In this document: piece after piece, positions 48,656 to 61,814 of the stretch | Position numbering within the stretch: position 1 is the first letter of the stretch | Layout of the letters: every line of letters starts with the position of its first letter | Assembly (NCBI GenBank): GCA_950097015.1 | Contig: CATNEN010000033.1 | Span: forward strand, 248,001-312,000 | Reading direction: 5' to 3' | Origin: Macrostomum hystrix | Taxonomy: Eukaryota; Platyhelminthes; Macrostomidae | DNA length: 64,000 bases | The notes under the pieces: generated by a model | The model's database searches: none | Told to the model about the DNA's origin: nothing | What the model saw: only the letters and a program-made list of their open reading frames with translations | Translations under genes and position numbers: made by a program

Positions 48656-51600
48656 TCACATGCTGCCGATGGCGCTGGTGTTTAACTCGCTCGGACTTCC
48701 CGGCTGCTGCTGCTGCTGCTGCTGTTGATGATGATTTTGGTGGCCATTGTGCATGCTGTAGTGCTGTTGCTGCTGCATGTACATCATTTGCATCATGTGA
48801 TGGCTGTCACCTGACCCCACTGGTGATTCTAGCTGCTGCTGCTGCTGCTGCTGCTGGCCATGAGTAGCACTAGGACTGCCGCTCTCTTGTTTGAGCTGAC
48901 CGCCGCTAATTACAGGTTGATAGCTGTAGCCATCCGGGTAGCCGTAGCCAGAGTAGGGACCAATGGACGACTGGCCGAACCCACCGCCATAGTGGTCCAT
49001 CGGGTAGGCAGTCGCGGCACTGTGCTGCAGGTACTGCTGGGCCATGTAGCCAGCCGGGCCGCCGTACAGATCCCTGGGCAGGGCGGAGTTTGCCGCCGTC
49101 ATCGGCTGCTGCGCGGCTGCGGCGCCTCCGCCGACGACACCGCCGCCGACACCGTAGCGATCCTGACGCTTCAACAAGGTCTTGGTCTTGCGCCTGGGCC
49201 TGTACTTGTAGTCTGGGTGGTCCTTCATGTGGATGGCGCGCAAGCGCTTGGCCTCGTCGATGAAGGGCCGTTTCTCAGTCTCGCTGAGATTCTTCCACTC
49301 GATGCCCAGGCGCTTGCTGATCTCCGAGTTGTGCATCTTCGGGTTCTCCTGGGCCATCTTGCGGCGCTGGCCCCGGCTCCACACCATGAAGGCATTCATT
49401 GGCCGCTTGACCCGGTCCTCCTTCTTGCCCACCACTGCAGCACCGGAGCCGTCAAGACGATGATGCTGATGCTGATGATGATGATGCGATGGCTGCTTGT
49501 GACTCGGCGACATATTGGAAGCGGTGCCACCAATGCCGCTGTTGTTGTTGCTGCTTCCTGGAGTTACCTGAGGGCAAGGTGATCAGAGTCGATGAATTGG
49601 CCAATTGGGAAAAGGACTCATTTTAATAGGCACTAATGCAATGTCTCATTTTCAAATCAAGAGCTGCATGTTTAAATTGAAGCTCGCCCTTGTTCGTTAG
49701 CTGAAAACTGGGTGACAAAATTGTGTTTTTTTCGGTTATTACTAATCGATAGGGGTAATTCTACAAATGCAACCCAATTTTTTTCCAATCGCTTATTACA
49801 AAAATGAATCGGAATAAATTCGCCAACACCCGGAGCCGTCCCGGATACGGAAATCCCCCGCTGCGCCCTCACCGCCCAGGTGAGTTCGCCACGGACCGCG
49901 TCCGCGGGGGGTCCGACCCCCTCCCACCACCTGCTAGGTCATCGCCCCGCCCGCCTCCACTGATTATCCCTCACTGCCTCCCCTCCCCTTAGAAACTAAT
50001 TGGCCCTTAAAAGGCTTGAGCACAGGGGCGGCGGCATACAGCACCCCGCAGCTCTGCCAGGCCAGGCACTGAGGAGGCTGCATGTCTTCTTGGGAGCCAT
50101 ATTCCGATTCCCAACAAAATCCCAATTTCGTGTTTCGCTTCCACAAAATCCTCCAAATTATTTGCCAATCTCCCCTCCTCGCAACCGTCCTCCGACTCGG
50201 AGGAGAGAGCGAGCGGGGGGTCCAAACTCCCCGTCTCCTCGCCATCATCCCGCACGCGCCTCTCCCAAACTCCCGGGTTCCCATCGCCCAGTCCTCTATC
50301 AATTAACAAGCGTTGCCTAACCTTGCACAGGCTTCCCACGGACATCCGGCAAGCTCAAAAAATACTAGCCAATCTTTATGGGATTTTTCACACATGGAAA
50401 ACGAATTCCTAAACAAACTGCAGGTTGAAACAGTTTGAGGCCGCCTCACCTGGTCATTCTCAGATTCGGCATTCCCGTGGAGAAAAAAAACCTATTTATC
50501 CCTATCAAACAGGTGAGTTTGCTGCGGAATGGTCGCGAGACACATGCATCGATCTTCAGCTTATTTTTCTCTCCTCTAATAACTAAGGTCAGTCCCGTCA
50601 CCTTTCAATAAGCAGAACTATATTCGACTCAATTATCGATCAAGTTGAATATGAAAATATCCCACATTCTCTATTCCCTAGCTTACAAAATTCTGCATCC
50701 TAAAATCTGAACTTCACACTTCTCGAATTCATAAAATGAATTTCAGTATTGTCAAAAAAATCTGGCCTAAGAAGGGATTGGGATAATAGGCCTGAAGGAA
50801 TTGGGATAAAAGGCCTAAGGGAATTAGGATAACAGATCTAAAGAAATAGGAATAACAGTCCTGAAGCATGGGGGCTCACAGTCCTGAACAGTCCTGAAGT
50901 ATGGGGATAATAGTCCTGAAGCATGGGGGCTAACAGTCCTTAACAGTTCTGAAGCATGGGGGCTAACAGTCCTTAACAGTTCTGAAGCATGGGGGCTAAC
51001 AGTCCTTAACAGTCCTGAAGCATGGGGGATAATAGTCCTGAAGTAAGGGGGTTAATAATCCTGAAGTATGGGGGAGAATAGTCCTGAAGTATGGTAGCTA
51101 ATAGTCCTGAACAGTCCTGAAGCATGGGGGATAATAGCCTGAAGCATGGGGGATAATAGTCCTGAAGCATGGGGGATAATAGCCTGAAGCATGGGGGATA
51201 ATAGTCCTGAAGCATGGGGGCTAACAGTCCTGAACAGTCCTAAAGCATGGGGGGATAACAGTCCTGAACAGTCCTGAAGCATGGGGGATAATAGTCCTGA
51301 AGCATGGGGGAGAATATTCCTGAAGTATAAGGGATAACAGTCCTGAAGTATGGTGGCTATTAGTCCTGAACAGTCCTGAAGCATGGGGGATAATAGCCTG
51401 AAGCATGGGGGATAATAGCCTGAAGCATGGGGGATAATAGCCTGAAGCATGGGGGGCTAACAGTCCTGAAGCATGGGGGATAATAGCCTGAAGCATGGGG
51501 GATAATAGTCCTGAAGCATGGGGGCTAACAGTCCTGAACAGTCCTGAAGCATGGGGGATAATAGTCCTGAAGCATGGGGGATAACAGTCCTGAACAGTCC

Positions 51601-54600
51601 TGAAGCATGGGGGATAATAGTCCTGAAGCATGGGGGCTAAATGTCCGGAACAGTCCTGAAGCATGGGGGATAATAGTCCTGAAGTATGGGGGCTAACAGT
51701 CCTGAAGCATGGGGGATAACAGTCCTGAACAGTCCTGAAGCATGGGGGATAACAGTCCTGAAGCAGGGGGATAATAGTCCTGAAGCAGGGGAATAATAGT
51801 CCTGAAGCAGGGGGATAATAGTCCTGAAGCAGGGGGATAATAGTCCTGAAGCAGGGGGATAATAGTCCTGAAGTATGGGGGGATAACAGTCCTGAAGCAT
51901 GGGGGATTATAGTCCTGAAGCATGGGGGGCTAACAGTCCTGAAGCATGGGGGATAATAGCCTGAAGCATGGTGGATAATAGTCCTGAAGTATGGGGGATA
52001 ATAGTCCTGAAGTATGGGGGATAATAGTCCTGAAGCATGGGGGCTAACAGTCCTGAACAGTCCTGAAGCATGGGGGGATAACAGTCCTGAACAGTCCTGA
52101 AGCATGGGGGATAATAGTCCTGAAGCATGGGGGAGAATATTCCTGAAGTATAAGGGATAACAGTCCTGAAGTATGGTGGCTATTAGTCCTGAACAGTCCT
52201 GAAGCATGGGGGATAATAGCCTGAAGCATGGGGGATAATAGCCTGAAGCATGGGGGATAATAGCCTGAAGCATGGGGGGCTAACAGTCCTGAAGCATGGG
52301 GGATAATAGCCTGAAGCATGGGGGATAATAGTCCTGAAGCATGGGGGCTAACAGTCCTGAACAGTCCTGAAGCATGGGGGATAATAGTCCTGAAGCATGG
52401 GGGATAACAGTCCTGAACAGTCCTGAAGCATGGGGGATAATAGTCCTGAAGCATGGGGGCTAAATGTCCGGAACAGTCCTGAAGCATGGGGGATAATAGT
52501 CCTGAAGTATGGGGGCTAACAGTCCTGAAGCATGGGGGATAACAGTCCTGAACAGTCCTGAAGCATGGGGGATAACAGTCCTGAAGCAGGGGGATAATAG
52601 TCCTGAAGCAGGGGAATAATAGTCCTGAAGCAGGGGGATAATAGTCCTGAAGCAGGGGGATAATAGTCCTGAAGCAGGGGGATAATAGTCCTGAAGTATG
52701 GGGGGATAACAGTCCTGAAGCATGGGGGATTATAGTCCTGAAGCATGGGGGGCTAACAGTCCTGAAGCATGGGGGATAATAGCCTGAAGCATGGTGGATA
52801 ATAGTCCTGAAGTATGGGGGATAATAGTCCTGAAGTATGGGGGATAATAGTCCTGAAGCAGGGGGATAATAGTCCTGAAGCAGGGGGATAATAGTCCTGA
52901 AGCAGGGGGATAATAGTCCTGAAGTATGGGGGGGATAACAGCCCTGAAGCATGGGGGGATAATAGTTCTGAAGCATGGGGGATAATAGTCCTGAAGCATG
53001 GGGGATAATAGCCTGAAGCATGGTGGATAATAGTCCTGAAGTATGGGGGATAATAGTCCTGAAGTATGGGGGATAATAGTCCTGAAGCATGGGGGATTAT
53101 AGTCCTGAAGCATGGGGGGCTAACAGTCCTGAAGCATGGGGGATAATAGCCTGAAGCATGGTGGATAATAGTCCTGAAGCATGGGGGATTATAGTCCTGA
53201 AGCATGGGGGGCTAACAGTCCTGAAGCATGGGGGATAATAGTCCTGAAGCATGGGGGATAATAGTCCAGAAGCATGGGGGGCTAACAGTCCTGAAGCATG
53301 GGGGATAATAGCCTGAAGCATGGTGGATAATAGTCCTGAAGTATGGGGGATAATAGTCCTGAAGTATGGGGGATAATAGTCCTGAAGCATGGGGATAATA
53401 GTCCTGAAGCAGAGGGATAATAGTCCTGAAGTATGGGGGATAATAGTCCTGAAGTATGGGGGATAATAGTCCTGAAGCAGGGGGATAATAGTCCTGAAGC
53501 AGGGGGATAATAGTCCTGAAGTATGGGGGGATAACAGCCCTGAAGCATGGGGGGATAATAGCCTGAAGCATGGTGGATAATAGTCCTGAAGTATGGGGGA
53601 TAATAGTCCTGAAGTATGGGGGATAATAGTCCTGAAGCATGGGGGATTATAGTCCTGAAGCATGGGGGGCTAACAGTCCTGAAGCATGGGGGATAATAGC
53701 CTGAAGCATGGTGGATAATAGTCCTGAAGTATGGGGGATAATAGTCCTGAAGTATGGGGGATAATAGTCCTGAAGCATGGGGATAATAGTCCTGAAGCAG
53801 GGGGATAATAGTCCTGAAGTATGGGGGATAATAGTCCTGAAGTATGGGGGATAATAGTCCTGAAGCAGGGGGATAATAGTCCTGAAGCAGGGGGATAATA
53901 GTCCTGAAGTATGGGGGGATGACAGCCCTGAAGCATGGGGGGGATAATAGTCCTGAAGCATGGGGGATAATAGTCCAGAAGCATGGGGGGCTAACAGTCC
54001 TGAAGCATGGGGGATAATAGCCTGAAGCATGGTGGATAATAGTCCTGAAGTATGGGGGATAATAGTCCTGAAGTATGGGGGAAAATAGTCCTGAAGTATT
54101 GGGGATAACAGTCCTGAACAGTCCTGAAGCATGGGGGATAATAGTCCTGAAGCATGGGGGGATAACAGCCCTGAAGCATGGGGGCTAACAGTCCTGAAAA
54201 GTCCTGAAGCATGGGGGCTAACAGTCCTGAAGCATATGGGCGAACAGGCCTTGCATCAAGATTCACACAATGGAATAAGAGCCCTACCGAAGCCGAGTGC
54301 TGACCGATGCCTCCGCCGGCCGGCGTTGAAGCCGGTGACGAAGGTTCAAAGTCGCTGCCGCCGCCTCCGGGACTGCCAGTCGGCATCATGCAGCCGGCCT
54401 GCTGCATCAGCTGCTGCTGCTGCTGCTGCATTAGCAGGTGCTGCTGCTGACCGTCGTAGGCCTGCAGAGGGAAGCCGGCTGGCTCGCTGTAGAAGTCGTA
54501 GCGAGCGGCAGCGTGCTGCGGCAGGTAGCCGCCCAGCCTTGCCGCGTCCTGCGTGCCCGCCGCCGCAGCAGCCGCAGCCGCAGCCGCCGCCGCCGCCTGC

Positions 54601-54713
54601 TGCTGAATATGATGGTGACCTACCGGATGGTGATGTCCGTTGTGATGGTGATGATGAAGATAGGCTTGGGCAGCCTCTCTGCAATGCTGCTGCGGCTGCA
54701 GCTCCGTTGCCAT
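48656..54713 (-). CDS. SoxB1-type transcription factor with intron before the HMG box
   Basis: Two exons joined in phase 0: 54713-54288 and 49567-48656, giving 445 residues. SoxB1 (Sox1/2/3) proteins are HMG-box regulators of neural and stem-cell fate. HMG box at about residues 193-272 ([65 protein letters not shown]), intact and strongly SoxB1-like. The C-terminal part is Gly/Tyr/Gln/His-rich. Exon 1 encodes [15 protein letters not shown], a His-rich run, 13 Ala and a Gln tract, ending GIGQHSAS. Vertebrate SoxB1 genes are intronless, so the intron and long N-terminus are unusual; exon 1 rests on splice motifs, phase and matching composition. If the intron model is wrong, the HMG exon could start at ATG 49513. 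Confidence 0.85.
49568..50759. other. Non-array part of the SoxB1 intron
   Basis: Includes a GC-rich segment at 49800-50340 with overlapping ORFs on both strands (minus 50007-50345) that I cannot assign. It could be regulatory or an unrecognised exon. Confidence 0.4.
50760..54240. repeat. 23-bp satellite array in the SoxB1 intron, about 145 units
   Basis: Core cctgaagcatgggggataat plus agt, with variants (agtatgg, agcaggg, gggctaacagt, acagtcctga insertions). Homogeneous from about 50865; 50760-50860 has strongly diverged units at the same 23-bp spacing. A segment around 51240-52040 is repeated 823 bp downstream essentially unchanged. Long minus ORFs here are by-products. Confidence 0.96.
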
Positions 54714-55250
54714 GCGGTTGTCGGCTTTTGGGGGGCTTAGAATCCTAAACCTAATCCACTGCGCTGCGATTTGCTATTCCACAAAATAATTCCTAGTTTC
54801 CAACCGTCTCAATGACCACTCCAATGATCGGGACAATGCGAACCGTTAGCTATTGTCAAGGCTTGTTCTGGCTTTTGTCTTCTGCTCCTTCTTTTGCTTG
54901 GCCTTTGTTGTGTTTTAGCTTGCTTCAATCAGAGCTAGAAGAAGAAGTGGAGCCAAGTAAGGCAGAGATATGAGGGCCGGCTGCCTGCTTTAGCTCTAAT
55001 GAATCTGCTGGCTGGACAGGCAGGGAAATGTGTTCGGAGCGCCACCGAGCCTCTTGGCGTCCCGGCTCAGCTCATTCGCTCAGGCGCTCATTGGCCAATG
55101 AAGCCGCGCTTACACCAACCCCCCGCCTTGGCCGGCTCCAAAATTCTTCCTCAACTCCACTGGCATCCATCCTCAATGATGCCTGCCTGCATCCCACATT
55201 TTTGTCGACTGGAAATGAAAAATTCTTGAATTTCTTTAAAAAACCCAGGG
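54714..55250. other. Upstream flank of SoxB1, putative promoter
   Basis: Contains a palindromic attggccaat (CCAAT plus its complement, near 55091-55100) and a Sox-site-like cctttgttgtg near 54901. No coding feature. Confidence 0.4.
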
Positions 55251-55251
55251 A

Positions 55252-56300
55252 GATCTGACAATCTGGGGGGATCTAAATATCTGAGGGGATCTGAGGGGAT
55301 CTAAAAATCTGAGGGGATCTAAAATTCTGAGGGATCTAAAAATCTGAGGGGATCTAAAATTCTGAGGGATCTAAAAATCTGAGGGATCTAAAAATCTGAG
55401 GGATCTAAAAATCTGAGGGGATCTAAAAATCTGAGGGATCTAAAAATCTGAGGGATCTAAAAATCTGAGGGGATCTGAGGGGATCTAAAAATCTGAGGGA
55501 TCTAAAAATCTGAGGGATCTAAAAATCTGAGGGGATCTGAGGGGATCTAAAAATCTAAGGGGATCTAAAAATCTGAGGGGATCTGAGGGGATCTAAAAAT
55601 CTGAGGGATCTAAAAATCTGAGGGGATCTGAGGGGACCTAAAAATCTGAGGGGATCTAAAAATCTGAGGGGATCTAAAAATCTGAGGGGATCTGAGAGGG
55701 TCTAAAAATCTGAGGGGATCTGAGGGGACCTAAAAATCTGAGGGGATCTAAAAATCTGAGGGGATCTAAAAATCTGAGGGGATCTAAAAATCTGAGGGGA
55801 TCTGAGGGGATCTAAAAATCTGAGGGGATCTGAGGGGATCTAAAAATCTGAGGGGATCTGAGGGGATCTAAAAATCTGAGGGGATCTGAGGGGACCTAAA
55901 AATCTGAGGGGATCTAAAAATCTGAGGGGATCTGAGGGGATCTAAAATCTGAGGGGATCTTAGGGGATTCGACAATATGAGGGGATCTAAATATTTGAGG
56001 GGATCTGACAACGTGAGGGAAACCTGAGAGAAACATGAACCGTGAGAGATTCGACAATCTGAGGGGAATTGAAAATCTGAGTGGATCTGACAATCTGAGG
56101 GGATCTGACAACCTGAGGGGATCTGACAATCTGAGAGGATCTGACAATCTGAGAGGATCTGACAATCTGAGGGGATCTGACAATCTGAGGGGATCTGACA
56201 ACCTGAGAGGATTCGAAAATCTGAGGGGGATTTGAAAATCCAAGAGGATTTGACGATCTGAGGGGACTCGACAATCTGAGGAGATATAGCCATCTGACAG
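55252..56300. repeat. 18-bp minisatellite with 11-bp deletion units
   Basis: Unit ggggatctaaaaatctga; frequent 11-bp ggggatctgag units. From about 55970 it shifts to ggatctgacaatctgagg. Copies are diverged at the right end. Confidence 0.95.
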
Positions 56301-57194
56301 AAGGGATCTGAAAATTAGAGGGGATCTGAGTGCATTTCTAGATTCGTGCGGTTTCCAAGCCTTGAGTTTGCTGTTCCAGTGGCATGTTTTTATTTCGGGT
56401 GGGAAATTGTTTAGAAAGATGTATCATGCAGATATGCTCCTTACTCAATATGCTTGCAGCAAATAAACAAGCAATACATGTACGAATTTAAAGGCCAAGA
56501 AACTTCTCAATATACTTTTATAGACTTCATGGCCAAATGTTAAAAACGAAAACTGTTTAATATAGCTCTAAACTCACTCAGGGGGGTTGGGCACATTAGA
56601 ATATGAATCTCATCAGTCAGACACAGCTGAGAGCTCCAACACCACCGCTTCAAATATATCCCCCCTGCGGAGCCCCCCAAACCCCTAGCTAAATTCCCAG
56701 CCCAGCGATAGCCACCTGCGTGTGCCCCCCGCCCGCCAGGGAGAACACACCCCATCCCCAACTCAAACTGGCCCCTTCACAACTCCCTCCCCGATCTCCC
56801 GAAATATCCCCACTTCTACGAACGCCTCCCTGTGCGCATATGTGGGCCCGATTGCCTTATAAATGTATACATTATATATATAAGACCAGTGAAGGTTATA
56901 TTGGGAAATATTCTTTTAAGAGGCCCCACTTTAGTTCGATCTAAGCTGGGGGAAAAAAGGGGAACCCTTTCAAAGCCCTTCCCAGACCCGAACAAGCTCA
57001 TGAAATGCTAAAAATACGAGTATGTAGAATCAACAATAATAAGTTTTGTAGTTACTTGACAATGCAAAATTTGCTCCTATAATATTAGTGCTTAGAATTT
57101 ATTACCATCATTTTCATTTCTTCTGCAAATCACGGGTGCTTTGAGATTATTTTGAAAATGCTGTAGAACTCCCAAAATGTGTGTACAGCAACTC
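56301..57194. other. Intergenic
   Basis: A GC-rich patch at 56570-56830 carries a minus ORF (56540-56761) of Gly/Arg-rich composition and no family resemblance. Otherwise AT-rich, nothing recognised. Confidence 0.4.
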
Positions 57195-59985
57195 AGTCCA
57201 TGGACAGTGCAGAGACACTCACAGATCATAGAAGATACGCTCACAGATCATAGTAGAGACACTCACATATCATAATAGAGACACTCACAGATCATAGTAG
57301 AGACACTCACAGATCATAGTAGAGACACTCACAGATCATAGTAGAGACACACACATATCATAGTAGAGACACTCACAGATCATAAATGAGACACTCACAG
57401 ATCATAGTAGAGACACTCACAGGTCATAGTAGAGACACACACAGATCATAGTAGAGACACACACAGATCATAGTAGAGACACTCACAGGTCATAGTAGAG
57501 ACACTCCCTTAGATCATAGTAGAGACACTCCCATAGATCATAGTAGAGACACTCACAGATCACAGAGGAGACACTCACAGATCATAGTAGAGACACTCAC
57601 AGATCATAGTAGAGACACTCACAGATCATAGTAGAGACACTCACAGATCATAGTAGAGACACTCACAGATCATAGTAGAGACATTCACAGATCATGGTAG
57701 AGACACTCACAGATCATAGTAGAGACACTCACAGATCATAGTAGAGACATACGCAGATCACAGTAGAGACACTCACAGATCATAGTAGAGACACTCCCAT
57801 AGATCATAGTAGAGACACTCACAGATCATAGTAGAGACACTCACAGATCATAAATGAGACACTCACAGATCATAGAAGAGACACTCACAGATCATAGTAG
57901 AGACACTCACAGATCATGGTAGAGACACTCACAGATCATAGTAGAGACACTCACAGATCATAGTAGAGACACTCACAGATCATAGTAGAGACACTCACAG
58001 ATCATGGTAGAGACACTCACAGATCATAGTAGAGACACTCACAGATCATAGTAGAGACACTCCCATAGATCATAGTAGAGACACTCACAGATCATAGTAG
58101 AGACACTCACAGATCATAGTAGAGACACTCACAGATCATAAATGAGACACTCACAGATCATAGTAGAGACACTCACAGATCATGGTAGAGACACTCACAG
58201 ATCATAGTAGAGACACTCACAGATCATAGTAGAGACACTCACAGATCATAGTAGAGACACTCACAGATCATAGTAGAGACACTCGCAGATCATAGTAGAG
58301 ACACTCACAGATCATAGTAGAGACACTCACATGTCATAGTAGAGACACTCACATATCATAGTAGAGACACTCACAGATCATAGTAGAGACACTCGCAGAT
58401 CATAGTAGAGACACTCACAGATCATAGTAGAGACACTCACAGACCATAGTAGAGACACTCACAGATCATAGTAGAGACACTCACAGATCATGGTAGAGAC
58501 ACTCACAGATCATAGTAGAGACACTCACAGATCATAGTAGAGACACTCGCAGATCATAGTAGAGACACTCACAGATCATAGTAGAGACACTCACATGTCA
58601 TAGTAGAGACACTCACAGATCATGGTAGAGACATTCACAGATCATGGTAGAGACACTCACAGATCATAGTAGAGACACTCACAGATCATAGTAGAGACAT
58701 ACGCAGATCACAGTAGAGACACTCACAGATCATAGTAGAGACACTCCCATAGATCATAGTAGAGACACTCACAGATCATAGTAGAGACGCTCACAGATCA
58801 TAGTAGAGACACTCACAGATCATAGTAGAGACACACACAGATCATAGTAGAGACACTCACAGGTCATAGTAGAGACACTCACAGATCATAGTAGAGACAC
58901 ACACATATCATAGTAGAGACACTCACAGATCATAAATGAGACACTCACAGATCATAGTAGAGACACTCACATATCATAGTAGAGACACTCACAGATCATA
59001 AATGAGACACTCACAGATCATAGTAGAGACACTCACAGATCATAAATGAGACACTCACAGATCATAGTAGAGACACTCACAGGTCATAGTAGAGACACAC
59101 ACAGATCATAGTAGAGACACTCACAGATCATAGTAGAGACACACACAGATCATAGTAGAGACACTCACAGGTCATAGTAGAGACACTCCCTTAGATCATA
59201 GTAGAGACACTCCCATAGATCATAGTAGAGACACTCACAGATCACAGAGGAGACACTCACAGATCATAGTAGAGACACTCACAGATCATAGTAGAGACAC
59301 TCACAGATCATAGTAGAGACACTCACAGATCATAGTAGAGACACTCACAGATCATAGTAGAGACATTCACAGATCATGGTAGAGACACTCACAGATCATA
59401 GTAGAGACACTCACAGATCATAGTAGAGACATACGCAGATCACAGTAGAGACACTCACAGATCATAGTAGAGACACTCCCATAGATCATAGTAGAGACAC
59501 TCACAGATCATAGTAGAGACACTCACAGATCATAGTAGAGACACTCACAGATCATAGTAGAGACACTCACAGATCATAGTAGAGACACTCACAGATCATA
59601 GTAGAGACATTCACAGATCATGGTAGAGACACTCACAGATCATAGTAGAGACACTCACAGATCATAGTAGAGACATACGCAGATCACAGTAGAGACACTC
59701 ACAGATCATAGTAGAGACACTCCCATAGATCATAGTAGAGACACTCACAGATCATAGTAGAGACACTCACAGATCATAGTAGAGACACACACAGATCATA
59801 GTAGAGACACTCACAGATCATAGTAGAGACACTCACAGATCATAGTAGAGACACTCACAGATCATAGTAGAGACACACACAGATCATAGTAGAGACACAC
59901 ACAGATCATAGTAGAGACACTCACATGTCATAGTAGAGACACTCACATGTCATAGTAGAGACACTCACAGATCATAATAAAGAAA
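57195..59985 (+). repeat. 22-bp satellite array, block 1 (plus orientation), about 127 units
   Basis: Core agacactcacagatcatag plus tag. Recurrent variants (cataaatgag, actcccatagatc, catacgcagatcacag, cacacagatc) reappear in the same order: the acactccctt-acactccc pair occurs at 57501 and 59183. Confidence 0.97.
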
Positions 59986-60557
59986 TCCCGCGAATCAAAT
60001 TTGTTTCTTAAACTGAGGGACAAGAGGACTCATTCGCAATGGGTTTAGTACCAAAGCTCTTGGTCAGCGGGTTAATTTCATTAAGCTTATGTTTTCTGCA
60101 AAGCATGGGTCATACATTTTTCCCATATTTGTTGATTGACAGGAAGGACTGAGCATGGCGGGAGTTAGTAACTGGGCTGATTCCGAAACACAAACTCAGC
60201 TAGATCTCATACTGGAGACCGATTGTTACAAATACTTTGAGTCTGCATTAGCTGCTCAAAGTTTTATTAATATAAATATTAATATTATTGGTAATCGGTA
60301 GGATACAGTGCTGAGTTGTAGAGAATTTGCCGCTTAGTTTAATCTACAATATAGAATTTCTGCAATTGAGTAGTGTGGTCCAGATTAAGCTTTTGAGTCC
60401 ACCGTACTGCATGCGTTGAGGGAGATCAAGTGCAAGCTGTTGTGTCCCGCTCAACTTTGAGCATAATTTTAAGATCCTTTTAAAAGAGAATACTGTTTTC
60501 AGATTGGAATGGGATTTCCAGAATGGTGTGGTTAAATAATCCTAGAGGGGAGGTCGC
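59986..60557. other. Intergenic
   Basis: Single-copy DNA between the 22-bp array and the SINE tail; nothing recognised. Confidence 0.45.
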
Positions 60558-60595
<38 letters not shown>

Positions 60596-60884
60596 TGCAG
60601 GAGGGCTGCGGGCAGTGGCACATCATTTGGTGACACTAGACCCGCAGCCAGCTAGGAGACAGTTCTGCCCATTCGCAGACTCCTGAGCGCACGCTCACAC
60701 ATGTGTGTACATCTGCCCTGACTTTCTCATCGTCAGGCAGTGTACGCTCTCACTGAGCCTTCAAGGTTGGCCCTCAAGGGTGTAAATTGCACGACAAATA
60801 AATGTGGCCTTGCCTCGGAATCGAGCGCCGGGACGTTGGTGCGAGAGGCAAACGCGTTAACCGCTTTGCCACTCACCCCCTTGT
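60558..60884 (-). mobile_element. tRNA-derived SINE, best-preserved copy
   Basis: On the minus strand: gggggtgagtggcaaagcgg (A box TGGCAAAGCGG), ctcgcaccaacgtcccgg, B-box-like gctcgattccgagg, a body shared with the other copies, the GGCTGCGGG/CCCGCAGCC hairpin, then a clean (ATT)n tail of about 13 triplets (plus strand 60558-60596). The long variable-arm-like spacing suggests a Ser- or Leu-type tRNA ancestor. Confidence 0.82.
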
Positions 60885-61814
60885 AAGGTATCTTGGCATG
60901 GGAATAAGATCCCAACACGATTGGTCTCAACTGCTGACTCAATAAGTAAAGAAGAAACAATTTCTGGCCTTTCAATGTACTACAAACGATTGTGAGATGC
61001 TCATCCATCTTAATCACAATGCGGCTACTTTATTAGAGGCTGTTAGACCTGACAGGAAGTCGTGTGCCATCGCATCCCCCCGTCAAGCAACGTTTGACAG
61101 CTTCCTTATTCTTCAAAGCTGAGCTGAGTTGAGAGCTGAGCGTCAACTCAAGTGAGCGCTGCGGCGGGCGGTTTTATCAGAAAAAAAGAGACACTCGAGA
61201 ACAGAAAAAGGAACTTCAAACAAGTAACAATGCAGGAAAAAAACCGAAGATGCAAAAAATTTGAATGTAACACACAGCCAGCCAGGGTCTGTTAACAAGT
61301 CTCGCGACATGCCATCATTATATGAGAAGGGCAGGCCTGTCTCACATCACCTGGTCTGAGTCGTTTCTCGTTTCTCATTTAGCCGTTTCCTGATCATCAA
61401 AGCTGAAACATGGACCGTCTCGCTCTGGATCTTGGAGAATGAAAAGACCCGGAGCGGCTCTGGGGGTATGTGTGTCCAAATTCCTGGGGAACATGCGACA
61501 AAAAATCCCCTATTTCATTCGCCTGGAGGTGCCATGTACTGGTAATTGGCCAGTCACAGCTAAGATTGTCGGCAATGAACAAGAAAAATCCTCTTTAGAG
61601 ATCTCAGAATCAGTCCAGACGCATCACCCCACCTCCCATATCTCAGGTAGACATTTGGGCTGAATTTTTATTTGGCTTTTAACTGGCGAAAAGAAATCGC
61701 GCTTTAGCTTTTTTATTACATAATCCGCATCATCAACTGCTCAACATCCGCTCAGCCTCAATCCCCAACTATTTCTACCTGCATGCTCTTACTTGCTTAA
61801 CCAGTATTGACAAT
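60885..61814. other. Intergenic
   Basis: No gene recognised; the paired ORFs at 61397-61582 and 61439-61663 are unsupported. Confidence 0.45.

Noticed and set aside
51006-54132. Many minus ORFs with PPCFRTI / MLQDYY repeats
   Set aside because: Satellite in the SoxB1 intron; frames change at every length variant.
57195-59985. CRISPR-like repeat array
   Set aside because: Units are head to tail with no unique spacers, in an animal genome.
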